Positions 25,271-34,318 of a stretch of DNA of 64,000 bases are shown here, piece by piece. Location: NCBI GenBank assembly GCA_030432655.1, contig JAUILA010000001.1:1-64000 (forward strand), given 5' to 3'. The translations under genes were made by a program, and so were the position numbers. Positions within the stretch are counted from its first letter, which is position 1; every line of letters starts with the position of its first letter. The stretch comes from Bacteroidia bacterium (lineage in GTDB: Bacteria > Bacteroidota > Bacteroidia > Cytophagales > Cyclobacteriaceae). The notes under the pieces were generated by a model. That model saw only the letters and a program-made list of their open reading frames with translations. It was not told the origin of the DNA and ran no database searches.

Positions 25271-26041
25271 TTACCTGTCTGACTTATTCAGGTGCTTCGC
25301 TATCCATTCTGAATAACGGGAAACCCTCGTATAGTATTCGGTAGCGCCGTAAACGCCTTCGACCCCATTGGTGGCACGTGTGCTTTGCCCTGAGCTGATG
25401 CCCGCGAGGAATAATTCACCCTCTTTTTCAATAAAGGCTGGTCCGCCGCTGTCGCCCGGTCCGCTGATGCCTTCGTACTCCGTAACCCGGTCCGGATTCT
25501 TTTCCGGGTCGTCAAAAACCCATTTCAGCCAGAAATCCGTCGCCTCATCCACCCGGTTGGTCGCGGCCCGAAGTTGTCCGTCATTGCCGGTGATGCCCCC
25601 GGAGCCAGTACCCGTATCCCCCATACCGGCCACATAAACCACCTGGTCCTGTTCATCGTCCCCTGTATAGATTTCTACCACCGAAGTCTCGGGGGCGGGG
25701 GAGGTAAGGTGGATTAGCGCGATGTCATGGGCGCCATTTTCCTCCCAGTTTTCATGGAGAATGACCTGGTTCACGTCATAATGCTTTCCGGATATCGTGA
25801 CCTGGTGGCGTTCATTATTCTCCAGCTTTTCCTCAATCACCACCGCGCAATGGGCCGCGGTCAGGACCCAATGCGGACTGATCAATGTGGCTTCGCCGTC
25901 CGGTACATCTGTCCGAAGGTTGAGATGACAGATTTTGCCGGAGAATCTTTCAGCCAGTTGCAGGTAGGCCTGGTCCGGCTGGTCATGGCGGATGATGATC
26001 AGGCTTGATAAGGCCAGGAGAATGGAAATGAATACGTTCAT
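25271..26041 (-). CDS. trypsin-like serine protease (S1)
   Basis: All chymotrypsin-fold markers are present: LTAAHC (His), HDIALIHL (Asp) and the nucleophile block GPGDSGGPAF (Ser), followed by LAGISSGQS. A hydrophobic N-terminal signal (MNVFISILLALSSLIII) directs export. A leading SGKICHLNLRTDVPDGEATLI fits mature enzyme entry, and there is no separate propeptide domain. Length of 256 aa is that of a single catalytic domain, without PDZ or T9SS tail. It is probably periplasmic or secreted. It is upstream of the PH-like membrane protein and may be expressed with it. Confidence 0.93.
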   Translation of the reverse strand: MNVFISILLALSSLIIIRHDQPDQAYLQLAERFSGKICHLNLRTDVPDGEATLISPHWVLTAAHCAVVIEEKLENNERHQVTISGKHYDVNQVILHENWEENGAHDIALIHLTSPAPETSVVEIYTGDDEQDQVVYVAGMGDTGTGSGGITGNDGQLRAATNRVDEATDFWLKWVFDDPEKNPDRVTEYEGISGPGDSGGPAFIEKEGELFLAGISSGQSTRATNGVEGVYGATEYYTRVSRYSEWIAKHLNKSDR

Positions 26042-26193
26042 AGACGTGCAGGTTGTGGTTTAACAGATAAATTTGGCTCTAAAGATAAAGAAAGAGATAT
26101 TAATAATTGATATATCAATTATTAATTCAGGTAAAAGTGACTGATCCGGAACAGGATTTTCTGATTTGAACGGTTTTTGTTTAATTCAGGAAG

Positions 26194-27036
26194 TTGAAAT
26201 GCAAGAAATACATACTGCCGGCACTGTTTGCCATGCTGTTCTACTCTGTCATCCCTGTTGCCGCACAGAAACAAAAGGACGAGCCGCTGGACTACCGGGA
26301 TGAGGTGGATATCCACTGGAAAGTGCTGGACGATTCGCTCAAACTGCAGGCCGTGAACAAATTGCTGGTACCCATCCAGTTTTACCTTAATGACAAAAAG
26401 GATGACACCATGCAGAAGTCATTTTTATTGCGACCTGCCGACAGCATTACCCTGGCTGCCTTTGCCCGTAACCGGCCGGATACCATTCTCCAGGCAGGAT
26501 TTTTTGACAGCACTCGCCTCGCCTATAATTATGGCCATGCATCGCTGATTGAGCCTGACCTGGACTATCCGTACCGGTTCCCGTTCAGGAAAGGAAAGAA
26601 ATACGAAGTGAGCCAGGGATTCAACGGCAAGGCCTCGCATGACCACGACAAATCCAGGTATGCCATCGATTTTCAGCTGGATGTCGGCGAACCGGTCTAC
26701 GCGGCCCGGGGCGGGACGGTGGTAAGGGTGATTGACTGGTTCACCAAACAGGGAGGGGAGGAGCTGCGCAACGCGGCCAACCGTATAATTATTCTGCATG
26801 ACGATGGCACCATCGCATCCTATGTACACCTTGATTACCAGGGCAGCTTTGTGAAAGAAGGACAGCAGGTGGAGAAAGGGGACAAGATCGGAATTTCCGG
26901 GGTGACCGGGTTTACCAGGGGACCTCACTTGCATTTTGTGGTGAGGAAGGAGAATGATATTGCAATCCCGGTGTATTTCGAAGGGCATATGGGGGAGACG
27001 CTGAAACAGGGGAAGCGATACAAAGTGAAAGACTGA
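26194..27036 (+). CDS. secreted M23 family metallopeptidase
   Basis: A C-terminal M23 (peptidoglycan endopeptidase) domain is shown by SRYAIDFQLDVGEPVYAAR (zinc aspartate), IIILHDDGTIASYVHLDYQ and the HxH site GPHLHFVVRK. The N-terminal 120 residues may be a beta-sandwich regulatory part. The start is a TTG at 26194: it is the only start that keeps the full signal peptide (KCKKYILPALFAMLFY to VAAQ), and CAGGAAG just upstream can serve as ribosome-binding site; the next ATG would cut the signal in half. The enzyme is likely periplasmic, acting on peptide cross-links. Confidence 0.9.
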   Translation: MKCKKYILPALFAMLFYSVIPVAAQKQKDEPLDYRDEVDIHWKVLDDSLKLQAVNKLLVPIQFYLNDKKDDTMQKSFLLRPADSITLAAFARNRPDTILQAGFFDSTRLAYNYGHASLIEPDLDYPYRFPFRKGKKYEVSQGFNGKASHDHDKSRYAIDFQLDVGEPVYAARGGTVVRVIDWFTKQGGEELRNAANRIIILHDDGTIASYVHLDYQGSFVKEGQQVEKGDKIGISGVTGFTRGPHLHFVVRKENDIAIPVYFEGHMGETLKQGKRYKVKD

Positions 27037-27165
27037 GCAGCTAAAACCTGTATTCGGCTATCCAACTTTGCCAGCAGACATTCTTTCCTTTTTTTCTGCT
27101 GTTGGCAGAAATTATCTGGTAAATATCAGGTTTCTGATGCATCTTTATTCTCCGATTCAATAGCC

Positions 27166-27444
27166 ATGGAAGAATACCTCGTTTCAATCATCCAGAACCA
27201 CCCGCAACAAACCGTGGTGCACAAGATCACCCGGACACATTCCTTCAAATTTGCTTTGTCTGCCTATCATCAGTTCAGCAAGGCGGAGGACTGCTCGGCG
27301 TACCTGAGAAAGGAATTCGTGGATATCGAAAAGAGCAGTTTTAAGGTGCAGCTTTTGAAAATGTCGGACCTCAGTACCGTTACGGCGGTAATCCATGAAA
27401 ATGATTTTCGGGATCTTTCATTAAGTCCTGCCGGGACTGTTTAA
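27166..27444 (+). CDS. hypothetical protein, 92 aa
   Basis: A small soluble protein with a mixed alpha-beta pattern (LSAYHQFSKAEDCSAYLRKEF, then SFKVQLLKMSDLSTVTAVI). There is no signal peptide and no recognised family. It is preceded by about 130 bases containing an imperfect hairpin (TGCCAGCAGA with TCTGCTGTTGGCA) that may end the M23 transcript. Coding confidence rests on even composition and a clean frame. Confidence 0.5.
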   Translation: MEEYLVSIIQNHPQQTVVHKITRTHSFKFALSAYHQFSKAEDCSAYLRKEFVDIEKSSFKVQLLKMSDLSTVTAVIHENDFRDLSLSPAGTV

Positions 27445-27509
27445 CCCGGTTTATTCCCTAATCTCAATCTTATAGTCAGTATTATTTTGCGGGTGACCGC
27501 CTGCGATAA

Positions 27510-27568
27510 GTAATTGTAGCTGTATTACAAAAAAAATATGCATTAATGCAACTAAATACAGTTACAAA
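27510..27568 (+). promoter_or_regulatory. palindromic operator region of hicAB
   Basis: Two inverted repeats sit before hicA: GTAAT-N9-ATTAC (27510-27528) and the perfect 12-base palindrome TGCATTAATGCA (27539-27550), followed by ACTAAATACAGTTACAAATAG. HicB proteins with ribbon-helix-helix domains bind such palindromes to repress their own operon. Confidence 0.55.
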
Positions 27569-27573
27569 TAGTT

Positions 27574-27816
27574 ATGTCAAATAAGGATAAGCTTATCAAG
27601 CGTTTCTTAAGTTTTCCTTCTGATTTCCACTTTGATGAACTAATTAAACTTTTAAGAATTTTTGGCTTTCATGAAGTTAGAACTGGCAGAACTTCTGGCT
27701 CCAGGGTTAAGTTCGTCAATCAGGAAGGTTTACGAATTAATTTGCACCGGCCTCATCCGGGGGGAATTTTGAAAATATACCAGATGAAACAGGTTAAGGA
27801 ATTTTTAGGATTATGA
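27574..27816 (+). CDS. hicA: HicA-type mRNA interferase toxin
   Basis: An 80-residue dsRBD-like toxin: DELIKLLRIFGFHEVRTG, a GSRVKF strand and the catalytic histidine block NLHRPHPGGILKIYQMKQVKEFL, matching HicA. It should cleave translated mRNAs when HicB is lost. The stop codon overlaps the hicB start (ATGA), typical of the pair. It is the only convincing toxin-antitoxin operon in the window. Confidence 0.92.
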   Translation: MSNKDKLIKRFLSFPSDFHFDELIKLLRIFGFHEVRTGRTSGSRVKFVNQEGLRINLHRPHPGGILKIYQMKQVKEFLGL

Positions 27817-28154
27817 AATATTTGGAATTTAAAGGATACACCGGCAGTATTGAATACAGCAGGGAAGATAATCTGTTGTATGGTAAAGTTCTTGGCATCC
27901 AGGACCTCATTTCTTTTGAAGGAAAAACCGGGAAAGAACTGGAGGATGACTTTCGAAATGCTGTTAAAGATTACCTTGAAGAGTGCAATGAAAAAGGGAT
28001 TCAACCGGACAGGCCGTTCAAAGGAAATTTCAATGTGCGAATTCCTTCCAGTTTACATCGCGAGGCATCCTTAATGGCACTTGAATCCGGTACTTCGCTC
28101 AACAACCTGGTGGCTGAAGCGATAAGGGATCATGTGGCTCGTAAGCCAGCCTGA
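27813..28154 (+). CDS. hicB: HicB-type antitoxin with C-terminal RHH domain
   Basis: The first half is the partial RNase H-like HicB fold (YTGSIEYSREDNLLYGKVLG and ISFEGKTGKELEDDFRNAV), and the C-terminus is a ribbon-helix-helix domain (FNVRIPSSLHREASLMA and SLNNLVAEAIRDHV). HicB binds and blocks HicA and represses the operon through its DNA-binding end. Length of 113 aa is standard. It starts inside the hicA stop (ATGA overlap). Confidence 0.92.
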   Translation: MKYLEFKGYTGSIEYSREDNLLYGKVLGIQDLISFEGKTGKELEDDFRNAVKDYLEECNEKGIQPDRPFKGNFNVRIPSSLHREASLMALESGTSLNNLVAEAIRDHVARKPA

Positions 28155-28217
28155 TTCACACAGTAAATGCTCTTGTATCCGTTCAATCGCCTGGTGGGTT
28201 CTGCTCGTGCTATTCTC

Positions 28218-28811
28218 CTACAGTACCGTAAATGCAATACTTAATTCGACCGTCCGGTTGAAATACCGGATCCGGTCCGTGTCCGTCCCCCCGGCATCAA
28301 TGTATTCTACTTCCTGGTACGGGGCTAATGCGTGGTAGTACCGCGCCGACACCTGCCAGTTCACGTTGAACACATACGTCGCGCCTCCCAGCAGGCTGAT
28401 GCTCCCGTCATTCGCCATGTCCGTCGATTTGACCCGGTCGATCCGGTAGCCGAGCAACAGGCTGGCACTGACCCCCGCCTGCACATGGAACTCCGGCAAT
28501 AACCGGTACTGCACATAGACAGGCACGGTCAGGTAATTCAGGATATGGGGAACCTCCTGATAACGGAACCCGCGCTGGCTCAGCAGAAGGTCCGCCCCGG
28601 CATCTGTTCGGTCGGACAGCTCATGCTGAAAAAACAGGCCCGCGTGATACCCGGGCTGCCATCCGAAATCGTCCAGGAAGTATTCGTCACTGTTCACATG
28701 GATCGTGTTCAGGTTCAGTCCGCCTTTAAAACCCCAGGTCAGCTGGGCAGAAGCCGTTTCAGATACCAGGCTGAAGAGAAACAATAAAACAAGCGGGCGA
28801 ATATATTTCAT
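28218..28811 (-). CDS. outer-membrane beta-barrel protein (PorT-like)
   Basis: The start at 28811 gives a signal peptide (MKYIRPLVLLFLFSLVSETASAQ), and a 24-residue upstream extension is rejected. The mature protein opens with LTWGFKGGLNLNTI, the usual first strand of PF13568-type barrels, followed by alternating strands such as GYHAGLFFQHEL, FRYQEVPHILNYLTVPVYV and a final ELSIAFTVL. About eight strands can be counted, suiting a small barrel. Its function is probably structural or transport; there is no partner nearby. It converges on hicB with about 60 bases between stops. Confidence 0.85.
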   Translation of the reverse strand: MKYIRPLVLLFLFSLVSETASAQLTWGFKGGLNLNTIHVNSDEYFLDDFGWQPGYHAGLFFQHELSDRTDAGADLLLSQRGFRYQEVPHILNYLTVPVYVQYRLLPEFHVQAGVSASLLLGYRIDRVKSTDMANDGSISLLGGATYVFNVNWQVSARYYHALAPYQEVEYIDAGGTDTDRIRYFNRTVELSIAFTVL

Positions 28812-28956
28812 ACCTGATGAAGATAAGCTATTTTGAACAGACCTCCACCCGGCCTGGCGACCGCTGGTCATACAATTGCTCAATAAGTATCCCTATACCT
28901 TTACTATCCCGCCGGGATTGTATAATATTATTTATATAATAGATATTTAATAGGGC

Positions 28957-29538
28957 ATGGGAATATTCAGCAGATTATTTGGTTCAGGAGAAAAACAGGA
29001 TTTACCGGAGAAACCGGCACAGGATCCGCCGGTTCAAACATCCGAATTGATGGATGACGACCGTTTCTGGACCCTTATCGAACAAACCCGTGTGGCCCGG
29101 ACCTATGAGGACCAGCAGGAAATGCTGGGAGAATTGCTTGGCATGCTCGCGCCTGTCGAGATAATGAAATTCGATAATCGTTTCCGGTTTTACAAAGGGG
29201 AGGCCATGACCTGGGAGCTTTGGGCCGCGGCGTATATCATGAACGGCGGCTGTTCGGATGATTGCTTCAGCGATTTTCGCGACTGGCTGATCAGCCGGGG
29301 CAAAAAAATCTATTACGACTGCCTGGCCAATCAGAATGAAGTGATCTACCTTGACCACGATCCGGCTGTGGATGAATGGGAGGGGTTTGGCTATGTAGTC
29401 ATGGAAGCCTATGAAAGCAAAACAGGGCAGCGCATGCCCGAAGGCTTCCGTGAGAATCACGAAATTCGCGGAAAGGAATGGGAAGAATCCCAACTTCCGC
29501 AGAAATTTTCCGTTATATGGAATAAATGGATGGCATGA
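28957..29538 (+). CDS. DUF4240 domain protein
   Basis: After a 30-residue linker, DRFWTLIEQTRVARTYEDQQE begins the DUF4240 domain; NGGCSDDCFSDFRDWLISRG is its most typical block, followed by EWEGFGYVVMEAYE. Cytoplasmic, function unknown; related domains occur near toxin-immunity loci, but no such neighbour is visible here. It overlaps the next gene by four bases (ATGA), so the two are translationally coupled. Confidence 0.8.
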   Translation: MGIFSRLFGSGEKQDLPEKPAQDPPVQTSELMDDDRFWTLIEQTRVARTYEDQQEMLGELLGMLAPVEIMKFDNRFRFYKGEAMTWELWAAAYIMNGGCSDDCFSDFRDWLISRGKKIYYDCLANQNEVIYLDHDPAVDEWEGFGYVVMEAYESKTGQRMPEGFRENHEIRGKEWEESQLPQKFSVIWNKWMA

Positions 29539-29894
29539 AAAACATATTCCTGTTACTATTTTTCCTGGTTGCCGGTACATCTGCCAGCGCCCAGATGAAT
29601 GGGAAGATACCCGGTCAGTGGCAATGTGTGGAAGACTCCTCGTGGATTCTTGAGTTTTCGCCGGACGGACGCCTTATCTCCTCATCTCCTGATTTTATAT
29701 CCGTCATGGAATACGAGGTCGGCCAGGACGGCGACGAGCATTTCATCCAGGCCCGCTCCTTCACCGGGCAGAAATATATGCTGTTCATCCATGATATCAA
29801 TGAAGAAGTAGTAGACGGATGCAGGCGTACCTACCTCTATATCAGCACCAACCTTGATCCGCGGCCGGTGCTCTTCATCAAAACCAAAAACTGA
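29535..29894 (+). CDS. small secreted protein, 119 aa
   Basis: The ATG at 29535 sits in the stop of the DUF4240 gene (ATGA) and gives a signal peptide (MKNIFLLLFFLVAGTSASAQ). The mature part reads PGQWQCVEDSSWILEFSPDG, a lipocalin-like opening found in many small Bacteroidota exported proteins (GxWxxxxD...F..DG), then further strands. Probable ligand-binding beta-barrel; the function is not known. Confidence 0.65.
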   Translation: MKNIFLLLFFLVAGTSASAQMNGKIPGQWQCVEDSSWILEFSPDGRLISSSPDFISVMEYEVGQDGDEHFIQARSFTGQKYMLFIHDINEEVVDGCRRTYLYISTNLDPRPVLFIKTKN

Positions 29895-30120
29895 AGCGAA
29901 AATTTGTCCGCTTTGCCGGTTTGCAGAAGCCGGATAATTCAAAACTTACATGGATATCCCCGGCCTGTTCTCCCGGGTAAAATCGCATGCTGTGCTCTCT
30001 ATCAGCCGGTTCCGGATGACAGATTTTTTAATTCAGGTGGTTACCCATTGCCGGTATAAGTATATACATGTAAGATTTACACTAAAAAAGTAAGAATCTG
30101 TTGGCTTAATCTTTAGAAAC

Positions 30121-30318
30121 ATGAGAACAATTCATGATCATACCGCGGAATTATTACTCGAGAACCGGCGGCTCGGCGAACTCACCGGGCGCTATCAGCG
30201 CAACCTGCGCAATAATTCCAGTCTCGATGTCCTCGTCACCCAGGCACGTCAGATCAAGCGCTGCGAATCCCGTATTTCACGGCTTTACAAGCTGATCCGC
30301 ACCAAACGCGTACATTAA
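30121..30318 (+). CDS. small basic helical protein, 65 aa
   Basis: The protein is one or two long basic helices (LLLENRRLGELTGRYQRNL and RCESRISRLYKLIRTKRVH), with eighteen arginine or lysine residues. It could bind nucleic acid or form a coiled coil. No family recognised. The 226 bases before it show no gene. Confidence 0.5.
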   Translation: MRTIHDHTAELLLENRRLGELTGRYQRNLRNNSSLDVLVTQARQIKRCESRISRLYKLIRTKRVH

Positions 30319-30362
30319 CGCTGCCGGACCGGGAATTAACCGAATTTGTTTATTTTTCCGGT

Positions 30363-31772
30363 GTGTCCCGAGTACTCCACGCCCTTATTTGCGCATGTCT
30401 GCTGGCCGCCTGCGTATCCCAACCACAGGATACCCCCGATTCGGTTAATAATGACAATTTCTTTCCTGATTCACTGCAATATGCAGCACGTGTTCCCCGA
30501 CTGGCCCTGGTGGATGCCCGCGTGATCGACGGCACAGGGAATCCGGCGGTTACCGGTCAGACCCTGCTTATTGAAGACGGCATAATTAAACTGGTGGGAA
30601 ATACCAATGAGATTAAGGTGCCGGACGATTACCTGCAGATAGAGGGTAAGACGATTATCCCCGGGTTCGTTGGGATGCACAATCACCTGCACATGCCGGG
30701 CATTCCTTTTCTCGGAGAATCGGCCGCCATGCTTTACCTGGCGGCCGGCGTCACTACCATGCAGACCTGCGGGTCGGCAGATCCGGAAGCTGAACTTGAC
30801 CTGGCCGCTAAGATCGCACGCCGGGAGGCCGACGGTCCGCATATTATTCCCAGCGCCCCCTACATCACCGGCCCGGGAGGAAATCCGAACATGATCATTC
30901 CCCGCGATGCGCAGCACTTGCGCGATACGATGGATTACTGGATGGACAAGGAAATTCGGATTTTCAAGGTGTACCGGAATATCCGTCCGGAAGACCTCGA
31001 AGTGGTCATACGTCATGCTCACGAACATGGTGCCCTGGTCACCGGACATCTTTGTTCTGTAACCTTTGAAGAGGCAGTCCGACTGGGTATCGACGGCATT
31101 GAACACGGACTGAACAGCGCCAGTGATTTCCGGACGGACAAAGTACCAGGAGAATGCAGTGGCGGACGGGAATTCATTGATGATCTTCCTATTGATGGTT
31201 CGGCCGTGGAGGATTTGTTCCGGCAGATGATCAGCGAGGGCGTCTATATGACATCTACCTTGTCTATCTACGAGACCAGTGTACCGCAAAGGGTAATGGC
31301 CGATGAACTCACCCTCCGGGTCATGGCGCCTGCACTCAGGGAGCAATATGAGGAGTATAAGCTTTCTATGGCAGCCGATCAGGATGATTCTACCCGCCTG
31401 AATCGTCTGAAGCGGATCATGGCTTTTGAAAAGAAGTTCGCCGACATGGGAGGGATGCTGGTAAGCGGACCGGACCCGGGCCGGCACAACCTGCCGGGTT
31501 TCGGGGATCAGCGGAATTTTGAGCTGCTGGTAGAGGCAGGGTTTCCGGTTGAACAGGCGGTGAAGATCATGACATCCAACGGCGCCGGGGTATTGAATAT
31601 GAATCAGGCCGGGGTTATTGCCGAAGGCTACCGGGCAGATCTTATGATCCTAAGCGGAAACCTCGGAAAAGCGGGGGACATCCGGCGGGTGGAGTTCGTT
31701 TCAAAGGGTGGTTTCCTGTATAATTCACAAAGAATGATCCGGCAGCTGGCCGGCAGGATCGGTGCCGAATAG
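30363..31772 (+). CDS. amidohydrolase family lipoprotein (imidazolonepropionase-like)
   Basis: A GTG start gives a short lipoprotein signal with lipobox LLAAC. The barrel follows: VDARVIDGTGNPAVTG, IIPGFVGMHNHLHMPG (metal HxH), the lysine in RIFKVYRN, histidines in LVTGHL and DGIEHGLN, and aspartate in VSGPDPGRHN. The metal ligands of a binuclear amidohydrolase are therefore all visible. The family hydrolyses amide or amine bonds in small molecules; the substrate is not clear. Location is periplasmic or outer-membrane. It lies 45 bases after the small basic gene. Confidence 0.9.
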   Translation: MSRVLHALICACLLAACVSQPQDTPDSVNNDNFFPDSLQYAARVPRLALVDARVIDGTGNPAVTGQTLLIEDGIIKLVGNTNEIKVPDDYLQIEGKTIIPGFVGMHNHLHMPGIPFLGESAAMLYLAAGVTTMQTCGSADPEAELDLAAKIARREADGPHIIPSAPYITGPGGNPNMIIPRDAQHLRDTMDYWMDKEIRIFKVYRNIRPEDLEVVIRHAHEHGALVTGHLCSVTFEEAVRLGIDGIEHGLNSASDFRTDKVPGECSGGREFIDDLPIDGSAVEDLFRQMISEGVYMTSTLSIYETSVPQRVMADELTLRVMAPALREQYEEYKLSMAADQDDSTRLNRLKRIMAFEKKFADMGGMLVSGPDPGRHNLPGFGDQRNFELLVEAGFPVEQAVKIMTSNGAGVLNMNQAGVIAEGYRADLMILSGNLGKAGDIRRVEFVSKGGFLYNSQRMIRQLAGRIGAE

Positions 31773-31857
31773 CACCTTGCCTGCTTTACCGTAGTACATT
31801 CTCCTTATAATCGTTCATAAAATTTGATTACCTTATAGCGTATCCCGTTATTCCCAC

Positions 31858-32673
31858 ATGAACGAATCCGCTTTCACGCCAGCAAAAACCATTGATGAAG
31901 TTATTGCCCGCCTCGACAGGGTGATCCGTCAGTGCGGAGATGAAAAAAACAGGTCCGGATTCTTCGCCGCGTTGTACTACAAAGTCACCGTCCGGGTAAG
32001 GGATGCGATCGGTCGCGGGGAGTTTGAGGATAACCCACGCATGGAACGGTTTGATGTGGCGTTCGCCAACCGGTACCTGCTTGCCCTGGCACAGTGGCAG
32101 GCCGGAACGCTGACAGAAGGACCCTGGCTGGTAGCTTTTCAGGCAGCCGACAGTCACCGGCCCATCATTCTCCAGCACCTCCTGCTCGGAATGAACGCCC
32201 ATATTAACCTGGACCTGGGTGCTGCGGCGGTAGAAGTCTCCGACCAGGATACCCTGGAAAGTATGCACAATGATTTTAACCGCATCAATGAGATCCTGGG
32301 TGCGATGACCTTTGAGGTCATCCAGGCGCTCAACCAGGTGTCGCCTATCCTGTCCCTGATGGGACTGCACGCGGGGAATGAGACCATTCTCATTCAGTTC
32401 AGCATCACCAACGCGAGGGACGGGGCCTGGGGATTTGCCGAGGAATTATATGAATGCGAAGAAGGAGAAGCGCCGGCCATCATCGGTAAACGTTCGCAGA
32501 CCATTGCCAGACTGGCGCAGTCACTGCTGAAATCGCAGGGGCTCATCAAGCTTACTCTCTGGTTTATCCGCCTCTTCGAATGGCGCAACGCCCGGAAGAT
32601 AATCGATGTGCTGTATCACTTTAAAAATAAATTCATCCACGTAGGCGACTCGGATGACTCACCAGGAGAATGA
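31858..32673 (+). CDS. DUF5995 family protein
   Basis: The conserved core FDVAFANRYLLALAQWQAG and IILQHLLLGMNAHINLDLGA defines DUF5995, an all-helical family of Bacteroidota of unknown function; the NAHINLDLG histidine and aspartate suggest a metal site. The protein is soluble, without export signal. It lies three bases before the GNAT gene (TGA-cac-ATG), so these two form an operon. Confidence 0.88.
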   Translation: MNESAFTPAKTIDEVIARLDRVIRQCGDEKNRSGFFAALYYKVTVRVRDAIGRGEFEDNPRMERFDVAFANRYLLALAQWQAGTLTEGPWLVAFQAADSHRPIILQHLLLGMNAHINLDLGAAAVEVSDQDTLESMHNDFNRINEILGAMTFEVIQALNQVSPILSLMGLHAGNETILIQFSITNARDGAWGFAEELYECEEGEAPAIIGKRSQTIARLAQSLLKSQGLIKLTLWFIRLFEWRNARKIIDVLYHFKNKFIHVGDSDDSPGE

Positions 32674-32676
32674 CAC

Positions 32677-33141
32677 ATGATACGAAAAAGCAATAACCAG
32701 GACACCGAAGCTATTTTCTCCGTCTGGAATAAAGCGTCGTCTCTTGCACATCCGTTCCTGGAGAAGGATTTTGTGGAGCAGGTCAAAAAGGATATGCTGG
32801 AAATCTATATCCCCAATGCCGAGACCTGGGTATATGAAAAAGAGGGGGAAGTGGTCGGATTTATCAGCATGCTGGATAATGAGATCGGCGGACTTTTTGT
32901 GGAGCCGGAAGAGCATTCAAACGGGATAGGCACCGAGCTGGTGGATTATGTGAGCGGACAATTTGATTCGCTCGAGGTGGAGGTTTTTGAGGACAATTCG
33001 ATAGGCCGTGCTTTTTACGAAAAATATGGCTTCCGGCAGATACGCAGGTACATGGATGACAATAGTGGCTGCATTGTCTGCCGTCTGTTATTCTCCGGGC
33101 CAGCAGAAACCAGTAATCCAGATAATAAAATAAACAACTGA
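32677..33141 (+). CDS. GNAT family N-acetyltransferase
   Basis: The acetyl-CoA-binding fold is seen in VVGFISMLDNEIGGLFVEPEEHSNGIG (a variant of the R/Q-x-x-G-x-G/A loop, here HSNGIG) and the C-terminal NSIGRAFYEKYGF block. Length of 154 aa is usual; the last 15 residues look disordered. Related to YjaB-type enzymes; the target amine is unknown. It is in an operon with the DUF5995 gene, and the serine hydrolase follows after four bases, so a three-gene operon is likely. Confidence 0.9.
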   Translation: MIRKSNNQDTEAIFSVWNKASSLAHPFLEKDFVEQVKKDMLEIYIPNAETWVYEKEGEVVGFISMLDNEIGGLFVEPEEHSNGIGTELVDYVSGQFDSLEVEVFEDNSIGRAFYEKYGFRQIRRYMDDNSGCIVCRLLFSGPAETSNPDNKINN

Positions 33142-33145
33142 ACTA

Positions 33146-34267
33146 ATGACACGTCTTACTCTGGCGATTCTTTGCCTTGTACTGTTTAACTGCTGTTCCA
33201 CCAATCCGGAGCAGGAGAATAATCCGCAGCAACGCCTGTCACAGAGGCTGGATTCGCTGGTTACAAAATACGTCCGGCAGGATGATCCGGGTCTGCAGCT
33301 GCTGGTGGCTTACGACGGTGAGATGGTCATTGCAGAGGCCTGGGGCATGCAGGATATCGGAAACCGGGAGCCGCTCACCACGTCCAGCAACATGCGGTTG
33401 GGCTCTGTCACCAAACAGTTTACGGCGCTCAGTATCCTCAGCCTGGTGGAGGAAGGCAAGCTGAATTTAAGCGACACGCTGTATTCTGTATTTCCCTATG
33501 AAGTATTCCGGGAAGTGACCATCGAGCAAATGATTAACCATACCTCTGGCATCGCGGACGGGGAGGCGGCCTTTTTCAACATCTGGGATCCGGAGATTGT
33601 GGCAACCAACCAGGATTTGATGGAATGGTATTCGACCAATCCGGATGCGGTATTCGCACCGGGCACAGACTGGCAGTATAATAACGGGGCGTATGAGGTC
33701 CTTGCCTCGGTGGTTGCTGAGGTGAGCGGAGAAAAATTTGCGGATTATGCGCGCGAACATGTATTTCTTCCGGCCGGGATGAAGGATACACAGTTCTTTG
33801 ACTTGTCCGACCCGGTGGAAATTAAGGAACGGTCTTTTTGTTATGAAAAGGATTCAACCGGAACCTGGAGAAAGGTTGACGGTCATTTTCTGAACGGATT
33901 GCTGGGTGCCGGCGGACTCTATTCCAATGTTCTTGATTACTTTGCGTATGACCAGGCACTCCGAAACCGCACGCTGTTTTCGGCTGAAACGAATGACCTG
34001 ATTTTTCAACCCAGCTCCATGCCCGTTCCGGGGGTCAGCCGGCCCAGTCCGTATTACGGAAATGACAGTGTATACTATGCCATGGGCTGGAATGTATCAA
34101 AAAGCATAGCCACGCATGGCGGAGGGTGGTTCGGGACCAATACATTCACGATCCGCGAACTTGATCGTCCGCTTACCATTGCCATTTTCACCAATTCCAG
34201 CTGGTTGCACCGGTCCGGGCTCACCGAGGAGTTGTATAAAATTATCAGCGCCTCTTTTCCGGAATAG
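33146..34267 (+). CDS. serine hydrolase, class C beta-lactamase fold
   Basis: The lipoprotein signal ends at LFNCC. Catalytic motifs: SVTK (Ser87, Lys90) in MRLGSVTKQFTALSI, YNN in WQYNNGAYEVLASVV, and HGG in SIATHGGGWFG. These are the SxxK, YxN and KTG-like signatures of the penicillin-binding/class C group; here the third motif is HGG, as in esterase or peptidase members. It probably acts on D-amino-acid peptides or esters in the periplasm rather than as an antibiotic-resistance enzyme. Last gene of the 31.8-34.3 kb operon. Confidence 0.9.
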   Translation: MTRLTLAILCLVLFNCCSTNPEQENNPQQRLSQRLDSLVTKYVRQDDPGLQLLVAYDGEMVIAEAWGMQDIGNREPLTTSSNMRLGSVTKQFTALSILSLVEEGKLNLSDTLYSVFPYEVFREVTIEQMINHTSGIADGEAAFFNIWDPEIVATNQDLMEWYSTNPDAVFAPGTDWQYNNGAYEVLASVVAEVSGEKFADYAREHVFLPAGMKDTQFFDLSDPVEIKERSFCYEKDSTGTWRKVDGHFLNGLLGAGGLYSNVLDYFAYDQALRNRTLFSAETNDLIFQPSSMPVPGVSRPSPYYGNDSVYYAMGWNVSKSIATHGGGWFGTNTFTIRELDRPLTIAIFTNSSWLHRSGLTEELYKIISASFPE

Positions 34268-34318
34268 CAGCCGATAAATATTAGATTCAAAACTTTACTC
34301 CCCCAAATCCCGAAAAAT

